This document shows positions 1 to 7,717 of a stretch of 37,331 nucleotides of DNA, one piece after another. The stretch is taken from assembly GCA_024405435.1 (NCBI GenBank), contig JAKSOU010000025.1, positions 1 through 37,331 on the forward strand. The letters run 5' to 3'. How positions within the stretch are numbered: position 1 is the stretch's first letter; each line of letters begins with the position of its first letter. The notes under the pieces were generated by a model. That model searched no databases, was not told where the DNA came from, and worked only from the letters and a program-made list of their open reading frames with translations. This stretch comes from Akkermansia sp. Lineage in GTDB: Bacteria > Verrucomicrobiota > Verrucomicrobiia > Verrucomicrobiales > Akkermansiaceae. A program made the position numbers and the translations under genes.

Positions 1-90
1 CATTGCATTGAGCCGCGGTGTGCGCGTGAAGGCCATTGCATTGAGCCGCGGTGTGCGCGTGAAGGCCATTGCATTGAGCCGCGGTGTGAA
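1..90 (+). repeat. 33-bp in-frame tandem repeat
   Basis: A 33-bp unit beginning CATTGCATTGAGCCGCGGTG starts at 1, 34 and 67. The third copy diverges after about 22 bp. The period is a multiple of three and reads as an 11-residue peptide repeat at the left edge of the open frame. More copies probably lie upstream. Confidence 0.9.
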
Positions 91-877
91 AGCTCGCAAT
101 GAGAGCGGAGACTTGGAGCGCGTTGATGAAGTCGTGCTGCCGAGCGACTTGGAGGTGAAGAGCCGCGAACTGTTCTCTCCTGCGAAGCTGGAATGCCGCT
201 TGGGCGGGTTCTCTTACCAGGACACCTGGCCGGAGGAGGAGACCTGGAGCTTTGCCCCCTATTGTCACCAGAGGCGGTGGCTTGGCCGCGATGAAATGAA
301 TCCTGTGCCGGGGGTGCTGCAGGGCGCGGAATGGGTGGAGAAAGACCATTGTTGGTCCTACATGGACGGCAAGGCGACCGTGTGCGCATCCTGTGATGAA
401 CCGGTACTGGGCGACGGCAACACCGCGGCGGTCTACGGCATGCAGCGGGGAGACAGGATAGTTCCCTACCCCTACAGCATGCCGCGCGCGTGGTCGCTTT
501 ACGCGCTGTGCAGGTGTCTTGCGGGCGAGCCTTTGCCGCGGCAGGTGGATGTGCTGCTGGTCTACGAAGTGATGATGGATCCCGGCTGTCCTGCCGAGGT
601 ACGTGGGTCCGGGGATGTGCTGGACCGCCTGCAGAGGGCAAGTGTGGGCGGCGTTTGCGGCAGGTTGGTGCCGATGGGTGATGCGACGCTCCGGGATTTG
701 GGGGAATTGTCGGGTCTGGCGGTGATTGTCCTCGGTACGCTTTTGGCCATGCTTCTGCTGGCGGTGGAGCTGCGGTTCTGCCTGCGCCGCCGCGTGTGGC
801 CGTGCATGCTCTACGTGGGCGGAGGCATGCTCCTGCTCACCCTGCTCAACTACTGGAACGCCCACTGGATTTGGTGA
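2..877 (+). CDS. Unrecognised membrane protein, 5' end outside window
   Basis: The reading frame is open through the left edge, so this is the C-terminal part of a longer gene; the only nearby start candidates are TTG codons inside the repeats. The first ~30 codons are an in-frame 11-residue repeat (AIALSRGVRVK). A soluble, Trp- and Cys-rich region follows (for example CASCDEP). The last ~55 residues form two hydrophobic segments separated by a basic RFCLRRRVWP turn, suggesting a membrane-anchored protein with a short C-terminal hairpin. I do not recognise the family. It is convergent with the 928-1719 gene, 50 bp away. Confidence is good that it is coding, because the frame is long and its composition matches the neighbouring genes, but there is no functional call. 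Confidence 0.6.
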   Translation: MALSRGVRVKAIALSRGVRVKAIALSRGVKARNESGDLERVDEVVLPSDLEVKSRELFSPAKLECRLGGFSYQDTWPEEETWSFAPYCHQRRWLGRDEMNPVPGVLQGAEWVEKDHCWSYMDGKATVCASCDEPVLGDGNTAAVYGMQRGDRIVPYPYSMPRAWSLYALCRCLAGEPLPRQVDVLLVYEVMMDPGCPAEVRGSGDVLDRLQRASVGGVCGRLVPMGDATLRDLGELSGLAVIVLGTLLAMLLLAVELRFCLRRRVWPCMLYVGGGMLLLTLLNYWNAHWIW

Positions 878-927
878 CGGGGAATTGCACGCCAACTACG
901 CCCGCCACCACCGTGCATTGTCCATCC

Positions 928-1719
928 TCACAGGATGGTCCGCATCAGTTCCTCTGAGTTCTTGAACTGCAGGAAGGTGCTGAGCTGCTCGTTCTCCAGC
1001 AGGGGAACGTAGCGCCTTTCCTCCACCATCTTGCGCAGGCCGGGGTCGCGGAACAGGTCCAGCAGGCGGTACGGGTGCGGAATGCCGCGCGGCAGCAGCT
1101 GGTTGCGGTAGAAGGCGTCGCACGTGGGGCCGTCAAGCGTGCAGCCGAACGCCACCAGGCAGGCCAGGTTGGTCTGCGCTGGGTTCTCCATGGGGTTGAT
1201 TTTCTCCAGCCAGGCGGTGAGGAAGCTGGTGCGGATGGCATCCTTGGCGCGGGTGAAGAAGGGCAGGGCGGGTTGCGGGGCGCGCCCCATCTGCGCTTCC
1301 GCCAGGTCGTGGTAGTAGGCTATGCGGCACACATCGCCGTAGTAGGAAACGCCGATGGTGGCCATCCAGATCATCACCAGGCACATGAAGACGGTGGTGA
1401 CCACGCCTGTGGGGCCCACCTTCCTGTTGAGGGTGAGCAGGCTGGAAATCCAGGTCATGGCGTGGATGGTGACGGCGATGATGAAGATGGCGGCGCCCCA
1501 GGCGAGGGTGTGGACCATCCAGGGCTGCGGGGAATCCGTGATGAAGGAGACGAAGGTGAAGCCGTTCTTGTGGAAGAAGATCCACGCGCCCACCGCCAGC
1601 GCTATCCCCAGCGCCAGAACCAGCATGCGCATCACCCCCTTGAGCAGGATGAAGAGCAGGATGGCGACCAGGATGCAGGCGCCTACGATGGCAATGATGG
1701 TTGTGTTGTCCGTTTCCAT
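928..1719 (-). CDS. Four-helix inner-membrane protein, possibly CvpA-like
   Basis: A 263-residue protein. The N-terminal half carries four hydrophobic segments: about residues 8-27 and 30-48, one around PWMVHTLAWGAAIFIIAV, and one around VVTTVFMCLVMIWMATIGV. The C-terminal ~130 residues are soluble, with scattered Cys and no motif I recognise. The four-helix start resembles the CvpA (colicin V production) fold in layout only; CvpA proteins are usually shorter, so this name is a guess. The start codon lies 3 nt after the stop codon of the octaheme cytochrome gene, so the two are almost certainly cotranscribed. It could anchor or couple the cytochrome to the membrane, which is inference from position alone. 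Confidence 0.7.
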   Translation of the reverse strand: METDNTTIIAIVGACILVAILLFILLKGVMRMLVLALGIALAVGAWIFFHKNGFTFVSFITDSPQPWMVHTLAWGAAIFIIAVTIHAMTWISSLLTLNRKVGPTGVVTTVFMCLVMIWMATIGVSYYGDVCRIAYYHDLAEAQMGRAPQPALPFFTRAKDAIRTSFLTAWLEKINPMENPAQTNLACLVAFGCTLDGPTCDAFYRNQLLPRGIPHPYRLLDLFRDPGLRKMVEERRYVPLLENEQLSTFLQFKNSEELMRTIL

Positions 1720-1722
1720 GGT

Positions 1723-3786
1723 TCAGGGTTGCAGGGCGCGCAGCATCTGTGCGGCGCCGGTGTGCCGCGGGTTGAGTTGAAGGGCCTTGTTGGCGGCGTG
1801 GCGGGCGGCCTCGCGCTGGCCCACCTCCGCCAGGATGAGCGCCAGGCGGTATTGCACCTCCGCGTCCTGCGGGTGGGCAGCGGCGCAGTCCAGCATCTGC
1901 TGCAGCGCCTCCACCGGGCGGTTCAGGCGGTCCAGGAACACGGCGTAGTCCATGCGCGGCACGGCGGATGCGGGGTCCAGCTCCACGGCGCGGCGGTACT
2001 GGCGCTCGGCCTCGCCCAAATCCTGGCGCACCAGGGAGAGCTGGGCCAGCTGCATGGCCCCGGCGGGCTGGTCCGCCTGCAGCGCGAGCGTCTCCTGGTA
2101 CTCCCGCATGGCGGGCGAGTCGTCCGGCACGCTTGGCAGCAGCGCGCGCACCGCCGCATGCCGCACGCTGCGGCAGGAATCCTTCAGCAGCCTTTCCGGG
2201 CAGTCCGCCCCCAGCAGCTCCGCCGCCGCCGCGCGCAGCATCGGGCTGGCGTCCCGCGTGGCCTGCAGCGCGGTTTCAACCACGGCGTCCGTGCGGGGCA
2301 TCTGGGAGAGCAGGCCGAGCATGGTGGCGCGCCAGGCGGGGTTTTCCTCCTTGGCGTAGGCGGCCAGCATCTCGTCCTGGTTGAATTGTCCGTCCATGGC
2401 GTGTGCCACGGCGCGGAAGCGCGGGCGGTATCCCTCCAGCCAGGAGTGCTCGCCGTAGCGCTTCTCCACGGCTTTGGCGGCCCACTCGTTGTCCTTGCCT
2501 GCGTGGCACATCGTGCAGGCGTTCGGCGTGCCGATTTCCAGGCTCAGGCGCGGGTCCGGCGGCAGGAGCGTGTGGTCGCGCCGCGGGTCGCGCCCCATGT
2601 AGGTGCTCTCCGGCATGTGGCATTCCACGCACTGGTGGCCCCTGGTGCCTGCGGGGCAGGTGAAGGTGTCGCCGCGGTCCACGTAGGGGGCCTCCACGCC
2701 GTTGACCTTCTGGTGCTCCGCGTGGCAGCGCAGGCAGAGCTCGTTGTTCTCCGCGGGGTGGAGCAGGGCGCCCGTGTGCGCATCGTGGCATTCGATGCAG
2801 GTGACGCCGCGCATGCCCATGCGGCTCAGGCGGAAGCCGGTCTCGCAGTAGTCCTCGTCACGCTGGATGCCGTTCGGATAAAAGACACCCGGCACGCGCG
2901 GCAGCTCCAGCCGGAAATGGTCGTCGAAGCGGTCGCCAGCGGTGAAATTGTCGTCCAGCTCCTCGCGCCGTGCGTGGCAGGAGGCGCAGTTGTCGTGCGC
3001 GCGCCTGGGGGAGAGCTTGCGGTCAGCGGGGGCCACCAGGCAGCCGTCCGGCGCGGGCTTGTCCGCCAGCTTGTGGCACTGGATGCAGGTGACGCCGATT
3101 TCCTTCCACTCGGCGCGGTACTGGTCCTGCTGCACATCGTAGTTCTTGTGGAATCCGGTCATGTGGCACCAGGCGCACTGGGAATCCCAGTTCATGCCGC
3201 GGCCCTGCCAGTGGCCCCACTCGCCCGCGGCGCGCTCGCCCATGCCGTTGCTGCGCTGGCGCGCGTCGTCACGGAACACGTCGAACCACTGGTTGCCGTG
3301 CTCCCTGTCAACGGAGCGCAGGCCGTACCGCCCGCGCTCGCCGGAATCCCAGGCGGCGCTGGTCACCTGGCAGCCGCCATCGTTCCCGCGTATCAGGTAC
3401 TGCACCAGCGGCACCTTGCCGATGGCGAACACGGCATCGAACTCCGCGGGTTCGCGGCCCTCCGCCTCCACGCGCAGGAACGGCGCACCGCCTGCGCGCG
3501 AGAGGAACTGCACGCTCTCCCCGTGGGCCTGCTGCACCTGCCCGCGGAACGGCGCGGCGTCCAGCTTGGCGGATATCTTGCGCATGGCCCAGGCGTGGTC
3601 GCTGCCCGCCCATTCCTCAAACTCCTTGGGATGGCACGCCGCACACTGCAGCGACACGGGCACCGCCGCCTGGTTCCAGTGCGTGCTCTGCCCGCGGTAC
3701 GCCTGCACGCGCCGGCCGCCCCGGCCGTCGCAGCCGGTGACCGCCAGCGCCGCCAGGGCGCAAACTGCTGCCGTCAATCCCCTCAT
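1723..3786 (-). CDS. Octaheme cytochrome c lipoprotein with C-terminal TPRs
   Basis: A 687-residue exported electron-transfer or redox protein. The N-terminus is a lipoprotein signal ending in a lipobox (VTGC, Cys19). Eight CXXCH heme-binding motifs are visible, starting near residues 48, 204, 234, 267, 330, 351, 386 and 424 (CAACH, CAWCH, CIQCH, CASCH, CIECH, CLRCH, CVECH, CTMCH). Residues ~440-540 look helical and HEAT-like. From ~550 to the end there are TPR-type helices (for example PASAVPRMDYAVFLDRLNRP). The arrangement fits the cytochrome c554-like multiheme/TPR proteins of Planctomycetes and Verrucomicrobiota. The substrate is unknown; related octaheme proteins include nitrite, hydroxylamine, tetrathionate and sulfite enzymes. 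It starts 37 nt after the upstream amidase gene, with no terminator between. Confidence 0.88.
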   Translation of the reverse strand: MRGLTAAVCALAALAVTGCDGRGGRRVQAYRGQSTHWNQAAVPVSLQCAACHPKEFEEWAGSDHAWAMRKISAKLDAAPFRGQVQQAHGESVQFLSRAGGAPFLRVEAEGREPAEFDAVFAIGKVPLVQYLIRGNDGGCQVTSAAWDSGERGRYGLRSVDREHGNQWFDVFRDDARQRSNGMGERAAGEWGHWQGRGMNWDSQCAWCHMTGFHKNYDVQQDQYRAEWKEIGVTCIQCHKLADKPAPDGCLVAPADRKLSPRRAHDNCASCHARREELDDNFTAGDRFDDHFRLELPRVPGVFYPNGIQRDEDYCETGFRLSRMGMRGVTCIECHDAHTGALLHPAENNELCLRCHAEHQKVNGVEAPYVDRGDTFTCPAGTRGHQCVECHMPESTYMGRDPRRDHTLLPPDPRLSLEIGTPNACTMCHAGKDNEWAAKAVEKRYGEHSWLEGYRPRFRAVAHAMDGQFNQDEMLAAYAKEENPAWRATMLGLLSQMPRTDAVVETALQATRDASPMLRAAAAELLGADCPERLLKDSCRSVRHAAVRALLPSVPDDSPAMREYQETLALQADQPAGAMQLAQLSLVRQDLGEAERQYRRAVELDPASAVPRMDYAVFLDRLNRPVEALQQMLDCAAAHPQDAEVQYRLALILAEVGQREAARHAANKALQLNPRHTGAAQMLRALQP

Positions 3787-3823
3787 GCGCGCCTAATTTT
3801 CAAATCGTCAATTGCAAATCCCC

Positions 3824-5029
3824 CTACAGCTTGGCATCGTAGAAGGTGTCGTACTTCTCGTGCATCATGAGGCGCATGGTCTTGTTGGCCATGTCGTACA
3901 CGTTGCCGTAGGTGGTGTCCCAGAGCATGAGGGGGTTGTTTTCCGGGGTGACCACCTTGAGGGCCGCGGCATCTTCCTCCATCATCTTGCGGAGGGTGGG
4001 GTCGTAGCGCGGGGTCTGCACGGTGATATCCGAGCCGTCGTCGTTCAACCCGGTCTTTTCTGAATACCAGTAGGGCTTGGTGTCCAGCCTGTACGCCTGG
4101 GAGAAATGGACACGGCGCATGAGGTTGTACATGCCCTCCACGGAAGTGCCCTCATGGTAGTGCTCCTCCAGGATGCGCATGCGCTCCAGCCCATAGGGGT
4201 GCGAGTTGATTCCGGGCTTGGTGCACAGGAAGTTGGTCATCACGCGCTTCTTGTCGGTGTAGCGCAGCTGGTCGTCCGCCACCTCCACTATGTAGCAGTG
4301 GTTGCGGTCGGCAACTATCCAGTGGAACACCACTTGCGGATCCACCACGCGGATGCTGCGCTTCTTGAGCAGCTCGATGGCCTCGTCGGCCGTGGCGGCG
4401 TGGTCCAGCACATAGCGGCACACCATGAACAGGGAGAGCTCCGGCGCGCCGGGGTTGGTGCCCTTGTCCGTGTTGTTGGCATCCGTGGCATCCACCACGT
4501 GGGTGGTGCAGCAGAGACCCTTCTCGTTCACGCCGTCCAGGGCCATGGTGGTGAGGCGTGCCAACTGTTCGGGCGTGTTGTAGTGGTTGATGTCGTCCGG
4601 CGCGGTTTGGGAGGTCTTGATGAAGTTGGTCTTGTCCAACGGTGCGAAGGACATGGCCAGGCTGGCGTAGTGGTCCTTGCCGCCATCCGTCCACACGATG
4701 AAATAGGGTGCGGGCGTGTTGAAATAATCCATGTTGCGGCCCACGAAGTTGCCGTTGACCACGGAGGAACAGCCGAAGCGCGGCACGGCGCACACGCCCT
4801 TGGCGGCGGGTGCGGTGGCATCGTACGGCCCGTAGAAGTTGGCCTGTGCCTTGTCCATGCCGGCGCAGCGCAGGGTGTAGAGCCCGGTCTGCACCTTCGC
4901 GAGCTTCATCAGCTCCGCCGGCTTGGCGATGGGGATTCCCTTGACGGGTTCCGGTGCGGGTGCAGGGGCGGCGAACGCCGTGCAGCAGGCCAGCGCCAGG
5001 CAGGCGGTTACCAGGTTGCGGATGTTCAT
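3824..5029 (-). CDS. Secreted choloylglycine hydrolase-family amidase (copy 2)
   Basis: A 401-residue Ntn-hydrolase of the linear amide C-N hydrolase family (bile salt hydrolase / penicillin V acylase). A Sec signal peptide covers residues 1-20. The likely nucleophile is Cys87 in RFGCSSVV, followed by the family GRNMDY motif (Arg/Asp) and the GVNEKGL Asn motif. An Arg in LERMRILEEH probably completes the site. Unlike typical bile salt hydrolases, about 65 residues lie between signal peptide and nucleophile, so activation should need cleavage of a propeptide before Cys87. It is the downstream copy of a tandem pair, 13 nt after copy 1. Natural substrates could be conjugated bile acids, N-acyl amino acids, acyl-homoserine lactones or penicillins; the sequence alone does not decide. 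Confidence 0.88.
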   Translation of the reverse strand: MNIRNLVTACLALACCTAFAAPAPAPEPVKGIPIAKPAELMKLAKVQTGLYTLRCAGMDKAQANFYGPYDATAPAAKGVCAVPRFGCSSVVNGNFVGRNMDYFNTPAPYFIVWTDGGKDHYASLAMSFAPLDKTNFIKTSQTAPDDINHYNTPEQLARLTTMALDGVNEKGLCCTTHVVDATDANNTDKGTNPGAPELSLFMVCRYVLDHAATADEAIELLKKRSIRVVDPQVVFHWIVADRNHCYIVEVADDQLRYTDKKRVMTNFLCTKPGINSHPYGLERMRILEEHYHEGTSVEGMYNLMRRVHFSQAYRLDTKPYWYSEKTGLNDDGSDITVQTPRYDPTLRKMMEEDAAALKVVTPENNPLMLWDTTYGNVYDMANKTMRLMMHEKYDTFYDAKL

Positions 5030-5042
5030 GTGACGGATGGGG

Positions 5043-6272
5043 TTAGAGCTTGGCGTCGTAGAAGGTGTCGTACTTCTCGTGCATCATGAGGCGCATGGTC
5101 TTGTTGGCCATGTCGTACACGTTGCCGTAGGTGGTGTCCCAGAGCAGGAGGGGGTTGTTCTCCGGGGTCATTACCTTGAATGCCTCCATCTTATGCTTGA
5201 TCAGGGCTTGGAGCTTGGGGTCGTAGAAGGGGGTGTGGATGGTGAGGTCCGTGCCGTCCAGCGCGGGGCCCATGTACTCGGAGTACCAGACGGGGTTGGT
5301 GTCCGGCTTGTACATCTGGGTGTACTGCACGCGGCGCATGAGGTTGTACATGCCCTCCACGGAGGTTCCCTCGTTGTAGTGCTCCTCCAGGATGCGCATG
5401 CGCTCCAGCCCCCAGGGATGGGCGTTGATGCCCTTGCCGGTCAACAGGTAGTTGGTCATCACCTTCTTCTTGTCGGTGTAGCGCAGCTGGTCGTCCACCA
5501 CCTCCACAATGTAGGTGTGGTTGCGGTCGGTGATGACCCAGTGGAACATCACCTCCGGATCCATCACGCGGATGCTGCGCTTCTTGAGCAGCTCGATGGC
5601 CTCGTCGGCCGTGGCGGCGTGGTCCAGCACGTAGCGGCACACCATGAACATGGAGAGCTCCGGCGCGCCGGGGTTGGTGCCCTTGTTGGTGTTGTTGCAA
5701 TCCGTGGGGTCCACCACGTGGGTGGTGCAGCAGAGGCCCTTCTCGTTCACGCCGTCCACGGCCATGGTGGTGAGGCGCGCCGTCTTTTCAGGCGTGTTGT
5801 AGAGGGCTATGTCGTCCTTGGCCTGCGTGATTTCGCGCACCACGTTCTTGGGATCCAGCGGGGGCTGGGCCATGCCCAGGCTGGCGTAGTGGTCCTTGCC
5901 GCCATCCGTCCACACGATGAAGTAGGGAGCGGGCGTGTTGAAGAAATCCATGTTGCGGCCCACGAAATCACCGTTGACCACGGAGGAGCAGCCGAAGCGC
6001 GGCACGGCGCACACCTCCTTGGCGGCGGGTGCGGAGGCATCATACGGCCCGTAGGAGTTGGCGGCGTTCTTGTCCATGCCGGCGCAGCGCATGGCATAGA
6101 GCCCGGGTTGCACCTTGGTGAGCTTCATGAGCTCCGCCGGCTTGGCGAGGGGGATTCCCTTGACGGGAGCGGGCGCGGCGGCGGGGGCCTCCTGTACGGC
6201 GGCCGGTGCGGAAAGGGCGGTGCAGCAAGCAAGCGCAAGGCCCACGGCGATTATCGTGTTATGGTATTTCAT
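5043..6272 (-). CDS. Secreted choloylglycine hydrolase-family amidase (copy 1)
   Basis: A 409-residue paralogue of the next gene, with the same layout: signal peptide (~1-21), an Ala/Pro-rich linker (~22-37), a propeptide-like segment, nucleophile Cys95 in RFGCSSVV, GRNMDF, GVNEKGL and an ERMRI motif. The conserved core runs to the C-terminal MHEKYDTFYDAKL shared by both copies. It is the first gene of an apparent minus-strand operon (two amidases, octaheme cytochrome, membrane protein). A promoter lies upstream at 6303-6332, divergent from hisS. The N-terminal linker is longer than in copy 2. The family is clear, the substrate is not. The tandem arrangement suggests either dosage or split substrate range. 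Confidence 0.9.
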   Translation of the reverse strand: MKYHNTIIAVGLALACCTALSAPAAVQEAPAAAPAPVKGIPLAKPAELMKLTKVQPGLYAMRCAGMDKNAANSYGPYDASAPAAKEVCAVPRFGCSSVVNGDFVGRNMDFFNTPAPYFIVWTDGGKDHYASLGMAQPPLDPKNVVREITQAKDDIALYNTPEKTARLTTMAVDGVNEKGLCCTTHVVDPTDCNNTNKGTNPGAPELSMFMVCRYVLDHAATADEAIELLKKRSIRVMDPEVMFHWVITDRNHTYIVEVVDDQLRYTDKKKVMTNYLLTGKGINAHPWGLERMRILEEHYNEGTSVEGMYNLMRRVQYTQMYKPDTNPVWYSEYMGPALDGTDLTIHTPFYDPKLQALIKHKMEAFKVMTPENNPLLLWDTTYGNVYDMANKTMRLMMHEKYDTFYDAKL

Positions 6273-6302
6273 GGTGATGGATTACGGTGTTCCGTAGCCC
6301 AT

Positions 6303-6332
6303 CGTATACCATGCGCGCGGCGTTGGAGTCAA
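6303..6332 (-). promoter_or_regulatory. Promoter of the amidase-cytochrome operon
   Basis: On the minus strand, TTGACT (6327-6332) and TATACG (6303-6308) are separated by 18 bp. The -10 box lies 30 nt before the ATG at 6272. It is back to back with the hisS promoter. Confidence 0.5.
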
Positions 6333-6373
6333 GGAAATATTGCCCGCGCGCGCACCCAAGGTTCCCAAATGGC

Positions 6374-6401
6374 TTGCCAACGGCGGGGAAGTGTGTATAA
6401 T
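6374..6401 (+). promoter_or_regulatory. hisS promoter, leaderless geometry
   Basis: TTGCCA (6374-6379), 16-bp spacer, perfect TATAAT (6396-6401). Only 7 nt separate the -10 box from the ATG at 6409, so transcription should begin at or next to the start codon. This placement also argues against the in-frame ATG at 6400, which overlaps the -10 box. Confidence 0.8.
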
Positions 6402-6408
6402 GCGCGCC

Positions 6409-7686
6409 ATGCCAGACGCACGCTTTCAACCGCTGCCGGGATTCCGTGACTTTGCGCCGCAGGAATGCGCCCTCCGCAACTACCTCTTCGCCACGTGGAG
6501 GCGGGTGGCGCACCGCTACGGATTCGTGGAGTGGGAAGGCCCCACCATCGAATCCACGGAGCTGTACCTGAAGAAGAGCGGCGGCGAGCTGCCCACCCAG
6601 CTCTTCCGCTTCACCGACCAGGGGGAGCGCGACATCACGGTGCGCCCGGAGCTCACGGCCTCGCTGGGCCGCATTGCCGCCGCCTACCAGCGTGAATACC
6701 CCAAGCCGCTCAAGTGGTTCGAGATCGGCTCCTGCTTCCGCTACGAGAAGCCGCAGAAGGGCCGCCTGCGCGAGTTCGTGCAGTTCAACGCGGACATCCT
6801 GGGCGAGGAGGGCGAGGGCTCCGACGCCGAGCTCATCTCGCTGGCCATCGACTGCATGCGCGAGTTCGGGTTCACGGCGGAGGACTTCGTGGTGCGCGTG
6901 TCCGACCGCGAGGTGTGGCTGCAATACGCGGCGGAGCACGGCGTGCCGGAAGACCGCGTGGGCGATTTCCTGGCCGTGGTGGACAAGTTCGAGCGCGACC
7001 GCCCCGAGTACTGCCAGGAGAAGCTGGACGCCTTCGGCATGCAGCGGCAGGATTTGGTGGAATTCATCGCCAACCCGCCCGCGGGCTGCTCCCCGCGCTA
7101 CGATGCCGTGCTGCAGGAGCTGCGCGAGCGCGGTCTGGAGGAGTACGTGCAGCTGGACCTCTCCGTGGTGCGCGGCCTGGCGTACTACACCGGGCTGGTG
7201 TTTGAGATTTTCGACAAGGGACACACCCTGCGCGCCGTGGCCGGCGGCGGCCGCTACAACGGCCTCGTGGGCACCCTTTCCAACGGCGCGGTGGACATGC
7301 CCGCCACCGGATTCGCCATGGGCGACGCCGTGATTGCACACCTGATCGAGGCGTGCCCGGCGGCCAAGGCGCTGCGGGATGCCGCGGTGCAGCCGCAATC
7401 CTGCGATGTGTGCATGGTGCTGGCCGCGCCGGAGATGCGCGCGCAGATGCTCTCCCTGGCATCCGCCCTGCGCGATGCCGGCGTGCGCGTGGACCTGCCG
7501 CTCTCCCCCACCAAGTTCAACAACCGCCTCAAGCAGGCGGAGAAGATGGGCGCCACCTACGCCCTCATCATCGGCACCGAATTCCCCCAGATGGAGCTCA
7601 AGTTCCTGGCGGACCGCACCTCCCAGAAACTCACCCCGGAAGAGCTGGTTCCCCTGCTCACCCCGGAAGCGGGAACGGAGGACTAA
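6409..7686 (+). CDS. hisS: Histidyl-tRNA synthetase
   Basis: A 425-residue class II aminoacyl-tRNA synthetase that charges tRNA-His in the cytoplasm. Visible motifs are PGFRDF near the N-terminus, motif 2 with RYEKPQKGRLREF, the HisA-type LAYYTGLVFEIFD, and motif 3 GGGRYNGLV. The C-terminal anticodon-binding domain begins around CDVCMVLAAPEM and contains LSPTKFNNRLKQAEKMGA. Length is normal for the family. The start at 6409 (MPDARFQPLPG) is preferred over in-frame ATGs at 6340 and 6400, because the promoter -10 box ends at 6401. There is no Shine-Dalgarno sequence. It converges on the M50 protease gene with a ~30-bp gap. Confidence 0.95.
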   Translation: MPDARFQPLPGFRDFAPQECALRNYLFATWRRVAHRYGFVEWEGPTIESTELYLKKSGGELPTQLFRFTDQGERDITVRPELTASLGRIAAAYQREYPKPLKWFEIGSCFRYEKPQKGRLREFVQFNADILGEEGEGSDAELISLAIDCMREFGFTAEDFVVRVSDREVWLQYAAEHGVPEDRVGDFLAVVDKFERDRPEYCQEKLDAFGMQRQDLVEFIANPPAGCSPRYDAVLQELRERGLEEYVQLDLSVVRGLAYYTGLVFEIFDKGHTLRAVAGGGRYNGLVGTLSNGAVDMPATGFAMGDAVIAHLIEACPAAKALRDAAVQPQSCDVCMVLAAPEMRAQMLSLASALRDAGVRVDLPLSPTKFNNRLKQAEKMGATYALIIGTEFPQMELKFLADRTSQKLTPEELVPLLTPEAGTED

Positions 7687-7717
7687 TTAGCCGGCATCCG
7701 GCAAAGCGTGCGCTGCG

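Noticed and set aside
1..90. CRISPR array
   Set aside because: The 33-bp units are directly adjacent with no spacers between them and are in frame.
1075..3870. A 931-codon plus-strand open frame
   Set aside because: Antisense to the octaheme cytochrome and the membrane protein gene, low complexity, no motif. The opposite strand has eight CXXCH motifs and a lipobox.
6340..6408. Earlier hisS start codons at 6340 and 6400
   Set aside because: The -35 and -10 boxes (6374-6401) lie within this segment, and the HisS family pattern begins at PGFRDF shortly after 6409.
5037..6449. A 470-codon plus-strand open frame
   Set aside because: Antisense to amidase copy 1, and it runs into the hisS promoter and start.
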